A stretch of DNA of 38,573 nt, taken from assembly GCA_016189905.1 (NCBI GenBank), contig JACPRP010000061.1:1-38573 (forward strand), given 5' to 3'. Origin of the DNA: Chloroflexota bacterium. GTDB taxonomy: Bacteria; Chloroflexota; UBA6077; FW602-bin22; JACPRP01. Both the position numbers and the translations under genes were made by a program. Positions 23,082 through 31,658 of the stretch are shown here, piece after piece. The notes under the pieces are model-generated. The model was not told the origin of the DNA and searched no databases. It saw only the letters and a list, made by a program, of their open reading frames with translations. Numbering within the stretch: position 1 is the first letter of the stretch; the number at the start of each line of letters is the position of its first letter.

Positions 23082-25561
23082 AGGTGGTGAGGGAGAACGC
23101 CACGGCGAATGCCTGGTCGCGTCCAATTAGCTGGGCCTCTCTTTCGGTGACCGTCTTAATCATTTTAATTGCATTTGGGCTTCGCGTCTTTCGCCTCGAC
23201 TGGCAAAGCCTCTGGTACGACGAGGGCGTCAGCGTGGTGATGGCGCAAAGAGACTTGCTGTCGATCACCGTCAACGCCGCGGCCGATATTCATCCGCCAC
23301 TCTATTACTATCTTCTGCACCTCTGGGCGTCGCTCGCCGGCACAACTGAGTTCGCGCTACGCTGGCTTTCGATGGCCTTCGGTGTGCTGCTGGTCGCCGT
23401 GGCGTACAAGTTAGGCCAGAAGCTGTTCGATTCGCACGTCGGGCGGGCCACAGCCTTGTTTGCCGCTATTGCCCCTTTCGCGATCTACTACTCACAGGAA
23501 GCCAGAATGTATATGCAGGTGGCGCTGCTCGGCGGGCTATCGACTTATCTGCTCCTTTCGATCCAGAGCGATTTAAAAGAAGCCGCGAACGGTCGAAAGT
23601 ATCTCGTTCGTTGGGGCAGGATACTCGCTTACTTGCTCGTCTCTATAGCCCTGCTCTACAGCCACTACTTCGCCTTCACGATACTGGCCTTCCAGAGCGT
23701 GGCGATGCTCGTGCAAATAGTTGGTGATCGCGGGGCGTGGCCGAGCCTGTTCAGGTATGCTCTTTGGTGGATTGGTCTGCAAGTGGTCATCGTCTTGGCC
23801 TTCGTCCCGTGGCTGGCGCTAACTTTTGCTCAGATCGGCACTTGGCCAAGCATCAGTGAGCCGCTCAGTCTGGAGGACCTGCTCGCGAGGGTTTTCCGCG
23901 TATTCACGTTCGGCCTGTCGTGGGACGCGGCGCTGACGCCGCTGAAAGAAGACTTCTTCTTGTTGCTGCTCTTCTGCTCGACTCTGGCTCTTGTGTTCGG
24001 ACGTAAGCGCGGGCTTCGCTCCTGGTGCTTCGCTGTTCTCTACTGCCTCATTCCGGTCTTGATTATGTACGGGCTCTCGCTGAGAAAGCCGATGTACAAT
24101 CCCAAATTCCTCCTGCTGGCGACGCCGGGTTACTACCTGCTACTCGGCTCGGGCCTGGTGAGCCTGGGCCGGCTCAGTATGATGCCTGCACTCTGGCAGC
24201 GTTTCCCTTTCCCTCGTTTGCGCGTCGCCACCGGCACTGTCCTGGTCGCCGTGCTGCTGTTCGGCGTAACGTTCTCTATCAGCAGGTCGATGTCAGCCTA
24301 CTACTTCGATGCCAAATACGCGCGTGATAACTACCGGGGGCTGGCCGATTTCATTCTCTCGCGAGCAAACGCCGGCGACGGGATCGTGCTGAACGCTCCG
24401 GGACAGGTGGAGATATTCGGGTACTACTTCAAGGGAAAGCAGGCCATTTACCCGCTACCTACTGAGCGCCCTATCGATAAGCAGAAGACTGAGACGGCGT
24501 TGGAAAGCTTGATTGCTAAACACAAGCATATCTGGCTGGTGCTCTGGGCCCAGACTGAGAGCGACCCCGATGGGTTTGTCGAGCGCTGGCTGGATGAAAA
24601 TAGTTTCAAAGCCAGCAACTCGTGGTTCGGCAGCGTCCGTCTCGCGCACTACACGGTCGCCGGAGATGCCGCGGCGGCTTCGCGGATAGAGACCGACCTG
24701 ACCTTTGGCGAAAAGATTGCGCTGAAGGGAATCAGTGTGGGCTCTTCGTCCGCGAAACCAGGCGATATTCTCGAGGTCACCCTTTTCTGGGAGGCATCGA
24801 GGCCCATCGAGGAGCGCTATACAGTGTTCCTGCATGTCCTTGATGACGACGAGTACCTGTGGGGCCAGCGCGACAGCGAGCCCGGGGGCGGGAACAGGCC
24901 GACAATCGGTTGGGTTGCGGGTGAGACGGTGACAGACAGACACGGCGTGACGGTGTTGCCAGGCACACCGCCAGGGATCTATCGGTTTGAGGTTGGGCTT
25001 TACCGCCCTGCCGACGGCCGCCGCTTGTCGATCGAGGGCGGTGACGGGCAGGCGATCGGCGATCGATTCCTGTTCGGCCGAGTGGAGATCGCCCAAGCCA
25101 CCTCCCCACCAAAGCCCGTTGCCGTGCCCATCCAGAACCGAAGCGCGGCCTCTTTCGGATCGAGTCTGCGTTTGCTGGGCTTCGATTTCCACCGCTTGGG
25201 CCAGCCAGTCTCGGACGTCGACTTCCGCGCCGGCGATCTTGCGCTGGCCACGCTGTATTGGGAAGCCGGTGAACGAATCGTCCAGGATTACGTCGTCAAG
25301 CTTGAAATCCTGGACAGAGAGGGCACGGTCAAGCTGCAGCACAGCGTACAGCCACACGGCGGGAAGTATCCCACAAGCCGTTGGAGCGCTGGCGAGCTCG
25401 TACGCGATCAGCACAAGCTGTCCTTGGCAGATTTCGGTCCGGAAGAGTATATCTTGCGTCTGGGAGTGCTGGATGCTGGCAATGGGAATCCAGTCGCCAC
25501 AAAAAGCGATGGCCCCGGCCCTGGGGGTGTGGCCGAGTTGTTGAGATTTCGTGTCAGGTAG
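23039..25561 (+). CDS. GT39-like membrane glycosyltransferase with two C-terminal beta modules
   Basis: An 840-residue GT-C transferase, paralogous to the gene at 3592-6033. The first loop 'DWQSLWYDEGVSVVMAQRDL' keeps the Asp-Glu pair, followed by 'HPPLYYYLLHLWASLAG', 'EFALRWLSMAFGVLL', 'YYSQEARMYMQVALLGG', about eleven helices to residue ~420, and a lumenal 'DNYRGLADFIL' region. Two beta modules lie at about 553-684 ('LTFGEKIALKGISV', 'YTVFLHVLDDDEYLWGQRD') and 702-838 ('ASFGSSLRLLGFDF', 'GGKYPTSRWSAGELV'). ATG at 23039 overlaps the previous gene by 43 bases; GTG at 23084 or 23087, just past the previous stop, is possible but has no good SD. The next gene starts 6 bases downstream. It should glycosylate an extracytoplasmic acceptor from a polyprenyl-phosphate donor. 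Confidence 0.82.
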   Translation: MDHARTPGNKSRTIEVVRENATANAWSRPISWASLSVTVLIILIAFGLRVFRLDWQSLWYDEGVSVVMAQRDLLSITVNAAADIHPPLYYYLLHLWASLAGTTEFALRWLSMAFGVLLVAVAYKLGQKLFDSHVGRATALFAAIAPFAIYYSQEARMYMQVALLGGLSTYLLLSIQSDLKEAANGRKYLVRWGRILAYLLVSIALLYSHYFAFTILAFQSVAMLVQIVGDRGAWPSLFRYALWWIGLQVVIVLAFVPWLALTFAQIGTWPSISEPLSLEDLLARVFRVFTFGLSWDAALTPLKEDFFLLLLFCSTLALVFGRKRGLRSWCFAVLYCLIPVLIMYGLSLRKPMYNPKFLLLATPGYYLLLGSGLVSLGRLSMMPALWQRFPFPRLRVATGTVLVAVLLFGVTFSISRSMSAYYFDAKYARDNYRGLADFILSRANAGDGIVLNAPGQVEIFGYYFKGKQAIYPLPTERPIDKQKTETALESLIAKHKHIWLVLWAQTESDPDGFVERWLDENSFKASNSWFGSVRLAHYTVAGDAAAASRIETDLTFGEKIALKGISVGSSSAKPGDILEVTLFWEASRPIEERYTVFLHVLDDDEYLWGQRDSEPGGGNRPTIGWVAGETVTDRHGVTVLPGTPPGIYRFEVGLYRPADGRRLSIEGGDGQAIGDRFLFGRVEIAQATSPPKPVAVPIQNRSAASFGSSLRLLGFDFHRLGQPVSDVDFRAGDLALATLYWEAGERIVQDYVVKLEILDREGTVKLQHSVQPHGGKYPTSRWSAGELVRDQHKLSLADFGPEEYILRLGVLDAGNGNPVATKSDGPGPGGVAELLRFRVR

Positions 25562-25567
25562 AAACCG

Positions 25568-26554
25568 ATGTTGCCAAAGGCCTCGGTAATCATCACCGTG
25601 AAGAACGAAGAGGATAGCGTCGGGCCGTTGATTACTTCCCTGCTCGATCAAAGCGAGCGGCCCGATGAGATCGTCGTCGTCGACGGCGGATCCACCGATG
25701 GCACCGTGCGGGTAATCGAAGGGTTTTTGGCTCAGGGCGCACCGATTCGCCTTCTGGTCGCGCCAGGCGCCAACATCTCCCAGGGGCGAAACCTGGCAAT
25801 CGAAAACGCCAAAGGGGAGATCATCGCTTCGACCGACGCCGGCGTGAGGTTGTCGTCCGACTGGCTCCAGCGCCTGTTGAATGGCTTCCGTGTAGACGAC
25901 TCAGGACCATCCGATCCCACGGTGGACGTGGTTAGTGGGTTCTTTAAGTCCGACCCGCGCACCGTGTTCGAGATCGCGATGGGCGCCACGGTGCTGCCAG
26001 GTCTCGATGAGATAGATGGCAAGAAGTTTCTCCCTTCCAGTCGATCTATCGCCTTCAAGAAAACCGCGTGGCGCGCGGTTGGAGGCTATCCGGAATGGCT
26101 CGATTACTGCGAAGACCTGGTTTTCGACTTCAAGCTCAAGGCGGCTAGCTGCAGGTTTGTTTTCGCGCCGGACGCCATCGCTCACTTTCGTCCTCGCCAG
26201 AATCTCAGACAATTCTTTAGACAGTACTATCTTTATGCCCGAGGTGATGGCAAAGCCAGGCTCTGGCCCCGAAGACACGCGATACGTTACGCGACTTATA
26301 GCCTGGCGTCTATTGCATTGGTCGCTGGTTTCTGGTATAAACTGATTTGGTTGCTACTGTTGGCCGCGTCCTGCGTATATCTACTTGGTCCCTATCGACG
26401 GTTGTGGCCGGTTCTGAGAGCCCTCCGTCGTATCGAGCAGGTCGAAGCCATACTTTGGGTGCCGATCGTTCGGCTGACGGGAGACCTGGCCAAGATGATC
26501 GGCTATCCGGTGGGTGTATGGTGGAGGCTAAGAAACGTTAGGCCGAATGCTTGA
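25568..26554 (+). CDS. GT2 family glycosyltransferase
   Basis: A 328-residue GT-A transferase. It shows 'ASVIITVKNEEDSVGPLITSLL', 'EIVVVDGGSTDGT', 'GANISQGRNLAIENAKGEIIASTDAGV' (DxG in place of DxD), 'RSIAFKKTAWRAVGGYPEWLDYCEDLVFDFKL' broken at the usual acceptor loop with the ED acid motif, and 'RQFFRQYYLYARGDGKA', a QxxRW-like region. Two to three hydrophobic segments close the protein (about 240-280), so it is probably membrane-bound, as in polysaccharide synthase-like GT2 enzymes. It begins 6 bases after the previous gene and overlaps the next by 8 bases. Confidence 0.85.
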   Translation: MLPKASVIITVKNEEDSVGPLITSLLDQSERPDEIVVVDGGSTDGTVRVIEGFLAQGAPIRLLVAPGANISQGRNLAIENAKGEIIASTDAGVRLSSDWLQRLLNGFRVDDSGPSDPTVDVVSGFFKSDPRTVFEIAMGATVLPGLDEIDGKKFLPSSRSIAFKKTAWRAVGGYPEWLDYCEDLVFDFKLKAASCRFVFAPDAIAHFRPRQNLRQFFRQYYLYARGDGKARLWPRRHAIRYATYSLASIALVAGFWYKLIWLLLLAASCVYLLGPYRRLWPVLRALRRIEQVEAILWVPIVRLTGDLAKMIGYPVGVWWRLRNVRPNA

Positions 26555-27452
26555 CCTCTCCATTGTTATCGTCAGCTTCAACGTCAACGCGCTTCTGAGG
26601 AAGTGCCTGGCGTCGATATGTGCGAGCGAGGGTGGCCTCGCCTTCGATACAATCGTGGTGGACAACAAGTCCAGCGATGGCAGTCCGTCGATGGTTCGCG
26701 AGGCTTTCCCACAGGTGCACCTGATCGAGAGCCCGGTGAACGGGGGCTATGCCTACGCCAACAATCTCGCCCTGGCGGAGATTGTGCGGCGGGACGAGGG
26801 TGCTCTGCCGCGCTATGTGCTGCTCCTGAATCCGGACACCATCCTGCCCCCGAGGGCGCTGAGCGAGATGGTCGCGTTTATGGATGCGCGAGACGATGTC
26901 GGGGCCGCCGGGCCCAGGCTCGTTCGACTTGACGGCAGCCTTGATCTGGCCTGCCGACGCAGCTTTCCATCGCCTGAGGTTTCCTTCTACCGGATGGTGG
27001 GCTTGAGCAAGCTCTTCCCGCGAAATCGGCGCTTCGCCCGATACAATCTCACCTATCTCCGTCCTGACGACGTCTACGAGGTCGACTCGGTGGTGGGTGC
27101 CTTTATGCTTGTAAAGACCCCGGTGGTGCAACAGGTGGGCCTTCTGGATGAAGGCTTCTTTATGTACGGCGAAGACCTCGACTGGGCGTACCGCATCAAG
27201 AAGGCCGGCTGGAAGGTGCTTTACAATGGGCGCGTCGAAGTTATCCACTATAAAGGCGAGAGCAGCAAACAGCAGAACCTGAAGCCCATCCTGGCGTTCT
27301 ACAAGGCAATGCTCGTGTTTTACCGCAAGCACTATTCCTCGAACACCGCGGCTCCTATCAACTGGCTCGTGATCTCCGCGATTTATGTGCGTGCCGCCCT
27401 GGCTATGGCGCGGTGCGTCATACGGGCCAACCGCAGGAGGGCGTTCTCGTGA
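26547..27452 (+). CDS. GT2 family glycosyltransferase (rhamnosyltransferase-like)
   Basis: A 301-residue GT-A enzyme close in plan to the GT2 at 10640: 'LDLSIVIVSFNVNALLRKCL', 'IVVDNKSSDGSPSMVREAFPQ', 'YVLLLNPDTILP', 'VDSVVGAFMLVK', and 'FFMYGEDLDWAYRIKKAGWKV'. The shared 'RIKKAGWKV' and surrounding residues point to duplication and divergence within the locus. The C-terminus has a hydrophobic stretch near 270-285. The ATG overlaps the preceding gene by 8 bases and its stop overlaps the next GTG (GTGA), so translation is coupled on both sides. Confidence 0.86.
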   Translation: MLDLSIVIVSFNVNALLRKCLASICASEGGLAFDTIVVDNKSSDGSPSMVREAFPQVHLIESPVNGGYAYANNLALAEIVRRDEGALPRYVLLLNPDTILPPRALSEMVAFMDARDDVGAAGPRLVRLDGSLDLACRRSFPSPEVSFYRMVGLSKLFPRNRRFARYNLTYLRPDDVYEVDSVVGAFMLVKTPVVQQVGLLDEGFFMYGEDLDWAYRIKKAGWKVLYNGRVEVIHYKGESSKQQNLKPILAFYKAMLVFYRKHYSSNTAAPINWLVISAIYVRAALAMARCVIRANRRRAFS

Positions 27453-28849
27453 GAAAGTCGGCGAATGTCTATTTTGTTGTCGCGATGCTAGGCTCGGACA
27501 TCCTGCTTGTCATCCTATCCTACATATTGGCTTACCGGTTGCGGTTTACGTCTGGCCTCTTCGCCGTTCAGGAGCTTCAGCCTATCGCGGTGTATTTTGG
27601 CCCAATGGCGCTGCAAGCCATGTTGATGCCGCTGGTCTTTGCCATACAGAAACTATACAGCTTGAAGCGTTCCGCTTCCTGGACGGATGAGTTCTACCGG
27701 GTGTTGAGCGGTGTATCGATAGCGACGGTCATCGTTATGGCGGCGAGCGCGTTGGTCTCGCGAGATTTCGAGTATTCGCGGCTTTTGCTGGCGTTCTCCT
27801 GGACCCTTTCTCTGGTCCTTGTTATCTTGGGTCGTTTTGTGCATTCAAGATTCCAGAGCCTCTTGCGAGCAGGAGGCATCGGCGAAGATCGGGTGCTCAT
27901 CGTCGGGACGGGCGAAGTCGCCAAGTTGGTCCTCGACAGAATGAGACACTCGCCTGGTTTAGGATACCGTCCCACCGGATTTGTGAGCGAAGAAAGCGGC
28001 CCATCCAGTGTCTACGGCGTGCCGGTGCTTGGACTCGTCGACGAGACGGGCACGTTGGTCAAGGAACAACACATCGACGAGGTGATCATCGCCATTCCCA
28101 CGCTGTCGCACAAGCAGCTTCTCGATATCGTCGCTCAGTGCCAGAAGCATAACGTGAATATCAAGTGTTTCCCCGACCTTTTCCAGATCATGGCCTCAGA
28201 GGTGAACATCAGCGATCTGGATGGATTGCCTCTTGTCACCGTGCGAGACGTCGCTCTCAAAGGCTGGAATCTGGTGATGAAGCGCTGGGTGGACATCACA
28301 GTGGGCGCAATTGTTCTGGTTCTCCTATCGCCCTTGATGCTTCTCGTGGCGCTCTTGATCAAATTGACTTCGCCACATGGACCAGCGTTCTATACGCAAG
28401 AGCGGGTCGGCCTGGATGGCAAGCCCTTCCAGGTCATCAAATTCCGGTCGATGAAGCCCGATGCCGAGGTTCAGACAGGGCCCGTGTGGGCTCAGAAGGG
28501 AGATGCCAGAACGACGCGGCTTGGCCGATTCATTCGGCGGTACTCCATCGATGAGCTTCCGCAATTCATCAACGTGTTGATAGGCGAAATGAGTATCGTG
28601 GGGCCACGGCCTGAGAGGCCGCATTTCGTCGAGCAGTTCATGCAGACCGTGCCGCGCTATTACGAGCGCCACAACGAGAAGGCCGGTCTGACCGGTTGGG
28701 CCCAGGTCAACGGTCTGCGCGGCAATACCTCGATCGAGGAGCGCACGGCCTACGATCTCTGGTACGTCGAAAACTGGACGTTGTGGCTGGATTTGAAGAT
28801 AATGATCAAGACCTTGTTCGTCGTTTTTACCGATAAGAACGCGTATTGA
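27449..28849 (+). CDS. Polyprenyl-phosphate sugar-1-phosphate transferase (WcaJ/WbaP-like)
   Basis: A 466-residue initiating transferase that would place a hexose-1-phosphate on undecaprenyl phosphate. The N-terminal third has four to five helices, then a CoA-binding-like (Rossmann) domain with 'RVLIVGTGEVAKLVLDRM' at about 150-165. The catalytic bacterial sugar transferase domain starts with 'KRWVDITVGAIVLVLLSPLML' (helix 280-310) and carries 'FYTQERVGLDGKPFQVIKFRSM', 'DELPQFINVLIGEMSIVGPRPE' and 'KAGLTGWAQVNGLRG'. GTG at 27449 is fixed by GCAGGAGG 7 bases upstream and by the GTGA overlap with the previous gene. Length and order match exopolysaccharide glycosyl-phosphotransferases. Being last among the biosynthetic genes is unusual but not rare. 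Confidence 0.9.
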   Translation: MRKSANVYFVVAMLGSDILLVILSYILAYRLRFTSGLFAVQELQPIAVYFGPMALQAMLMPLVFAIQKLYSLKRSASWTDEFYRVLSGVSIATVIVMAASALVSRDFEYSRLLLAFSWTLSLVLVILGRFVHSRFQSLLRAGGIGEDRVLIVGTGEVAKLVLDRMRHSPGLGYRPTGFVSEESGPSSVYGVPVLGLVDETGTLVKEQHIDEVIIAIPTLSHKQLLDIVAQCQKHNVNIKCFPDLFQIMASEVNISDLDGLPLVTVRDVALKGWNLVMKRWVDITVGAIVLVLLSPLMLLVALLIKLTSPHGPAFYTQERVGLDGKPFQVIKFRSMKPDAEVQTGPVWAQKGDARTTRLGRFIRRYSIDELPQFINVLIGEMSIVGPRPERPHFVEQFMQTVPRYYERHNEKAGLTGWAQVNGLRGNTSIEERTAYDLWYVENWTLWLDLKIMIKTLFVVFTDKNAY

Positions 28850-29424
28850 GTGCATTGAAAATCGTCGTTGGCCTGGGAAACCCGGGAAAACAGTATGCCC
28901 GAAATCGCCATAACGTTGGCTTCGCCTGCGTCGATTTGCTGGCAAGTCGACACGGACTCACTTCCAGTCAGCGACGGTTCAAGGCGCTGGTCGCCGAGGG
29001 CCAGATTGCTGGCCAGAGGGTGCTGCTGGCCAAGCCGCAGACGTTTATGAACCTGAGTGGTGAGGCAGTGAAGTCGATCCTCGGCTGGTACAAGCTGTCC
29101 CCTGAGGACCTCCTGGTCATCTACGACGATATGGACCTGCCACTGGGAAGGATTCGCGTCCGAGAACGCGGCAGCGCGGGAGGCCATCGCGGTGTGCAAT
29201 CTATTATCGACCATTTGAAGACGGCAGAGTTCCCGCGCTTGAGAATCGGCATTGCCCGGCCAGACGATCGCGAGGCCAAAGAGCACGTGCTGGCGGACTT
29301 CACCTCGGCCGAGAGACCGTTGATAGCAGAGACGCTCGGTAAAGCCGCGGATGCTGTGGAGATGATTCTGGCCAAAGGCATTGTCGCCGCTATGAACGTG
29401 TATAACCGAGAACCGCAGAGCTAG
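28846..29424 (+). CDS. pth: Peptidyl-tRNA hydrolase
   Basis: A 192-residue Pth that frees tRNA from peptidyl-tRNA released by stalled ribosomes. Motifs: 'IVVGLGNPGKQYARNRHNVGF' across the first strand with catalytic His22, 'KPQTFMNLSG', 'YDDMDLPLGRIRVR' and 'GSAGGHRGVQSII'. The TTG at 28846 overlaps the TGA of the sugar transferase (TTGA); a second TTG at 28855 would give the more usual 'MKIVVGLGNPG' start. Neither has a strong SD, so translation probably depends on coupling to the polysaccharide operon. It ends convergent with the reverse glycosidase fusion, the stop codons sharing CTAG. In many bacteria pth lies next to mfd, which follows here after one reverse gene. Confidence 0.95.
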   Translation: MSALKIVVGLGNPGKQYARNRHNVGFACVDLLASRHGLTSSQRRFKALVAEGQIAGQRVLLAKPQTFMNLSGEAVKSILGWYKLSPEDLLVIYDDMDLPLGRIRVRERGSAGGHRGVQSIIDHLKTAEFPRLRIGIARPDDREAKEHVLADFTSAERPLIAETLGKAADAVEMILAKGIVAAMNVYNREPQS

Positions 29425-31454
29425 CGGCTCTCTTGGGCTTCCTTGAGGAACTGGGCTCCCATCGCTTCCAATGAGCCATCAGTCGGCTTGCCATTTTCGT
29501 CCACCAGCCCGTACACGCGATCGAGCGTCTCTGGACCCGTGGTTGTCCACACGTACATAAAGCCGCCAATGACTAATGACGAGTTTTCGCGCATCATCGA
29601 CCACATATTCAGGTAGCCGGCCGGACGGTCTCGCTTGCTCAGCCCCGTTGGCGCGAACTCGGATATGACTAGTGGCATATCTAACCCTTGCTTTTTCCAG
29701 TTCTCCAGCACCTGTTTCAGTCGATAAGTGAAGATATTCGCGCCATATACGAGCCACGGGCTCTCAGACTTCGATCTCGTGAAAGCTTTCTTGATCTGCG
29801 GGATAAATACATCTTCGGCCTCGCGGTAGATTATCGGGTGGTCGGGATCGGCCGTGCGTACCGCGTCCACCACGTCCCGGTAGAAATCGGCGAAAGCCTT
29901 GCGGCTATCCGCCGAGCGCGTGCCATGGATAACTTCGTTGCCGATTCCCCACATTCGCAGGGCCGGGCTGCCTTTGTACTTTGCTACCCACGCCAGAATG
30001 TCGGACTTGATCCCTTTGGCGATCGCCGGGTCCGCATAGTTGATGTCCGCTGGCAGGTTGTAAGGCAACACGACGCCGATGTCGAACTGAGTGGCCACGG
30101 CGAGGGTGTAGTAGTCGAACTCGCGCTCATCCCAGCCGGTGATCGTGTTGATTCCGCGTTCCCGCATTGCCCGAAAGTCCCTCGTGTAGAGCGCAACCCT
30201 TTGCTCCGGGCTAAGGTGCCGATACTGCACGTTGTATCCTACCCCCCGAATCCGCCGTTGCTCACCATTGACGAAGTAACCGTAGTTGTAGTTGGTGCCC
30301 GAGATCGTGACGACGCTGGGCTTTGCCAGCGGCCGGGGAGCAGCCGTCTCTCGGCTAGCGGTTGCATCTGCGCTCGTAGTTGCGCCGTCGATATCGACGT
30401 CAACGTCGGATGAGTTGATGTCAACGTCGAACGAGTTGATCACCTGGTCAGGCACATAATCGTAGTTGGTTCTGGCGCTGGCAAGGTCCGTCGCCGTGGC
30501 CAGAAAGACCAGAGCGACCACCACAACGTAAGGCCAGGCGGAAGCGCCGCGATGAGCGTTGCCTTTGGCATCGACGCTCGCCGACGAGTGACGGGGAGGT
30601 CGTTTCTTACGCAGCGGTAACCATATGGCGCGCCTCCAGATACCCGTCATCAGATGCCGCATCGCCAGGATGCCGCACGCTTTGCCGGTGATGCGCTTGA
30701 CAAGCATCACCCCAAGAAACGATGACGCATACGCCGCCTGCAGCAACCAGAAGGGAGCTAACAGCGATAGCACCGGGTCGGCTCTGGCGACGAAAGCTTC
30801 GTAACTTTGTGGCGTTGACGGAACTACTTTTGTCAGAAACTGCGGCAATCCCATCGCTTCAAGATAATGTGCCGTAAACTGTAGAGATAAGATGGCCCCA
30901 ATGGCTCTCGCCTGCAAAGCGAGGCCGAGAAACAGCAATGCCTTGTGCCTGATGGAGATATTAGCGAGGCTTCGCTGTCGGATGGCCGCGATTGATGGTT
31001 GCATCAGCACGATGCCGGCACAAATGAGAGCCCACGCCGCAGATATCCTGGTGATTGTGCGGGCGAGCAGCGGGCTTCCGGCTTCGACAACTGCGCTGGT
31101 CCAGGCGCCGTCGGATACTAGATCGGGAGGGGCGAATGCGGTGGGTAGCGCTTGATGCAGCGCTTCTCCAATGGGGCCGGCAACGCTTATTCCTTCCACG
31201 CGAATGTTGGCGGCCATCTGGATGGCCACCGATGCGTATACCGTATCCGCGCCGATCTCCTCGGCGAGCCGGTAGACCATCCCAGACTGGAAGAATCCAT
31301 TGAGTAGCAGTGCGGTGAACGCGACGACGCTTTCGTGAAAAAGAGAGATGATAGGCCATGACACGAGCAGGAAAGCCAGCGACGCAAAAACCTGTGACAC
31401 GTTCCTCTTCCGCAGCGAGGTTGCCACCTCGACAACAGGGCTAATGCTTATCAT
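29421..31454 (-). CDS. Fusion of polytopic membrane region and clan-A-like glycoside hydrolase domain
   Basis: A 677-residue protein. Residues ~20-310 contain about six hydrophobic segments and match no family I recognise. A short acidic linker 'SFDVDINSSDVDVDIDG' at about 339-355 and a Ser/Thr/Ala-rich stretch follow. From about 375 to the end there is a TIM-barrel glycosidase domain of the GH2/GH5/GH17 sort: 'FVNGEQRRIRGVGYNVQYRHL', 'MRERGINTITGWDE', 'RMWGIGNEVIHG' with Glu507 as likely acid/base, and 'MPLVISEFAPTG' with Glu599 as likely nucleophile. ATG at 31454 (AGGAAG 9 bases upstream) is preferred to the in-frame TTG at 31523. A good reverse promoter lies at 31575-31603. It probably cuts or transglycosylates cell-surface glycan, perhaps the product of the neighbouring locus. 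Confidence 0.72.
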   Translation of the reverse strand: MISISPVVEVATSLRKRNVSQVFASLAFLLVSWPIISLFHESVVAFTALLLNGFFQSGMVYRLAEEIGADTVYASVAIQMAANIRVEGISVAGPIGEALHQALPTAFAPPDLVSDGAWTSAVVEAGSPLLARTITRISAAWALICAGIVLMQPSIAAIRQRSLANISIRHKALLFLGLALQARAIGAILSLQFTAHYLEAMGLPQFLTKVVPSTPQSYEAFVARADPVLSLLAPFWLLQAAYASSFLGVMLVKRITGKACGILAMRHLMTGIWRRAIWLPLRKKRPPRHSSASVDAKGNAHRGASAWPYVVVVALVFLATATDLASARTNYDYVPDQVINSFDVDINSSDVDVDIDGATTSADATASRETAAPRPLAKPSVVTISGTNYNYGYFVNGEQRRIRGVGYNVQYRHLSPEQRVALYTRDFRAMRERGINTITGWDEREFDYYTLAVATQFDIGVVLPYNLPADINYADPAIAKGIKSDILAWVAKYKGSPALRMWGIGNEVIHGTRSADSRKAFADFYRDVVDAVRTADPDHPIIYREAEDVFIPQIKKAFTRSKSESPWLVYGANIFTYRLKQVLENWKKQGLDMPLVISEFAPTGLSKRDRPAGYLNMWSMMRENSSLVIGGFMYVWTTTGPETLDRVYGLVDENGKPTDGSLEAMGAQFLKEAQESR

Positions 31455-31574
31455 CCGTTGCGTCTTCCTAAACTCGTCGATCACGACGGTTATTAGTGCT
31501 GCCGACAATGAATCCCAATACAAACAGCTCGATGAGGACGGTCGTCCAGGTGGATCACCCCACCACCAAACATT

Positions 31575-31603
31575 ATTTTACAAAGAGTCGTCGTTCAGGT
31601 CAA
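31575..31603 (-). promoter_or_regulatory. Promoter of the membrane-glycosidase fusion gene
   Basis: On the reverse strand TTGACC (31598-31603), a 17-base spacer, then TAAAAT (31575-31580): five of six matches in each box. The leader to the ATG at 31454 would be about 110 bases. Confidence 0.6.
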
Positions 31604-31658
31604 TACTGGTTGACAAAGGAGCCGTTGCTCAGATCAGTGCTCCTGGGCCTGCCTTTTC

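Noticed and set aside
24455..25651. 398-codon reverse open frame
   Set aside because: It mirrors the GT39-like gene at 23039-25561 and the start of the next gene; no domain or SD is visible.
29688..30413. 241-codon forward open frame
   Set aside because: It is antisense to the glycosidase domain of the fusion gene; no SD or known motif.
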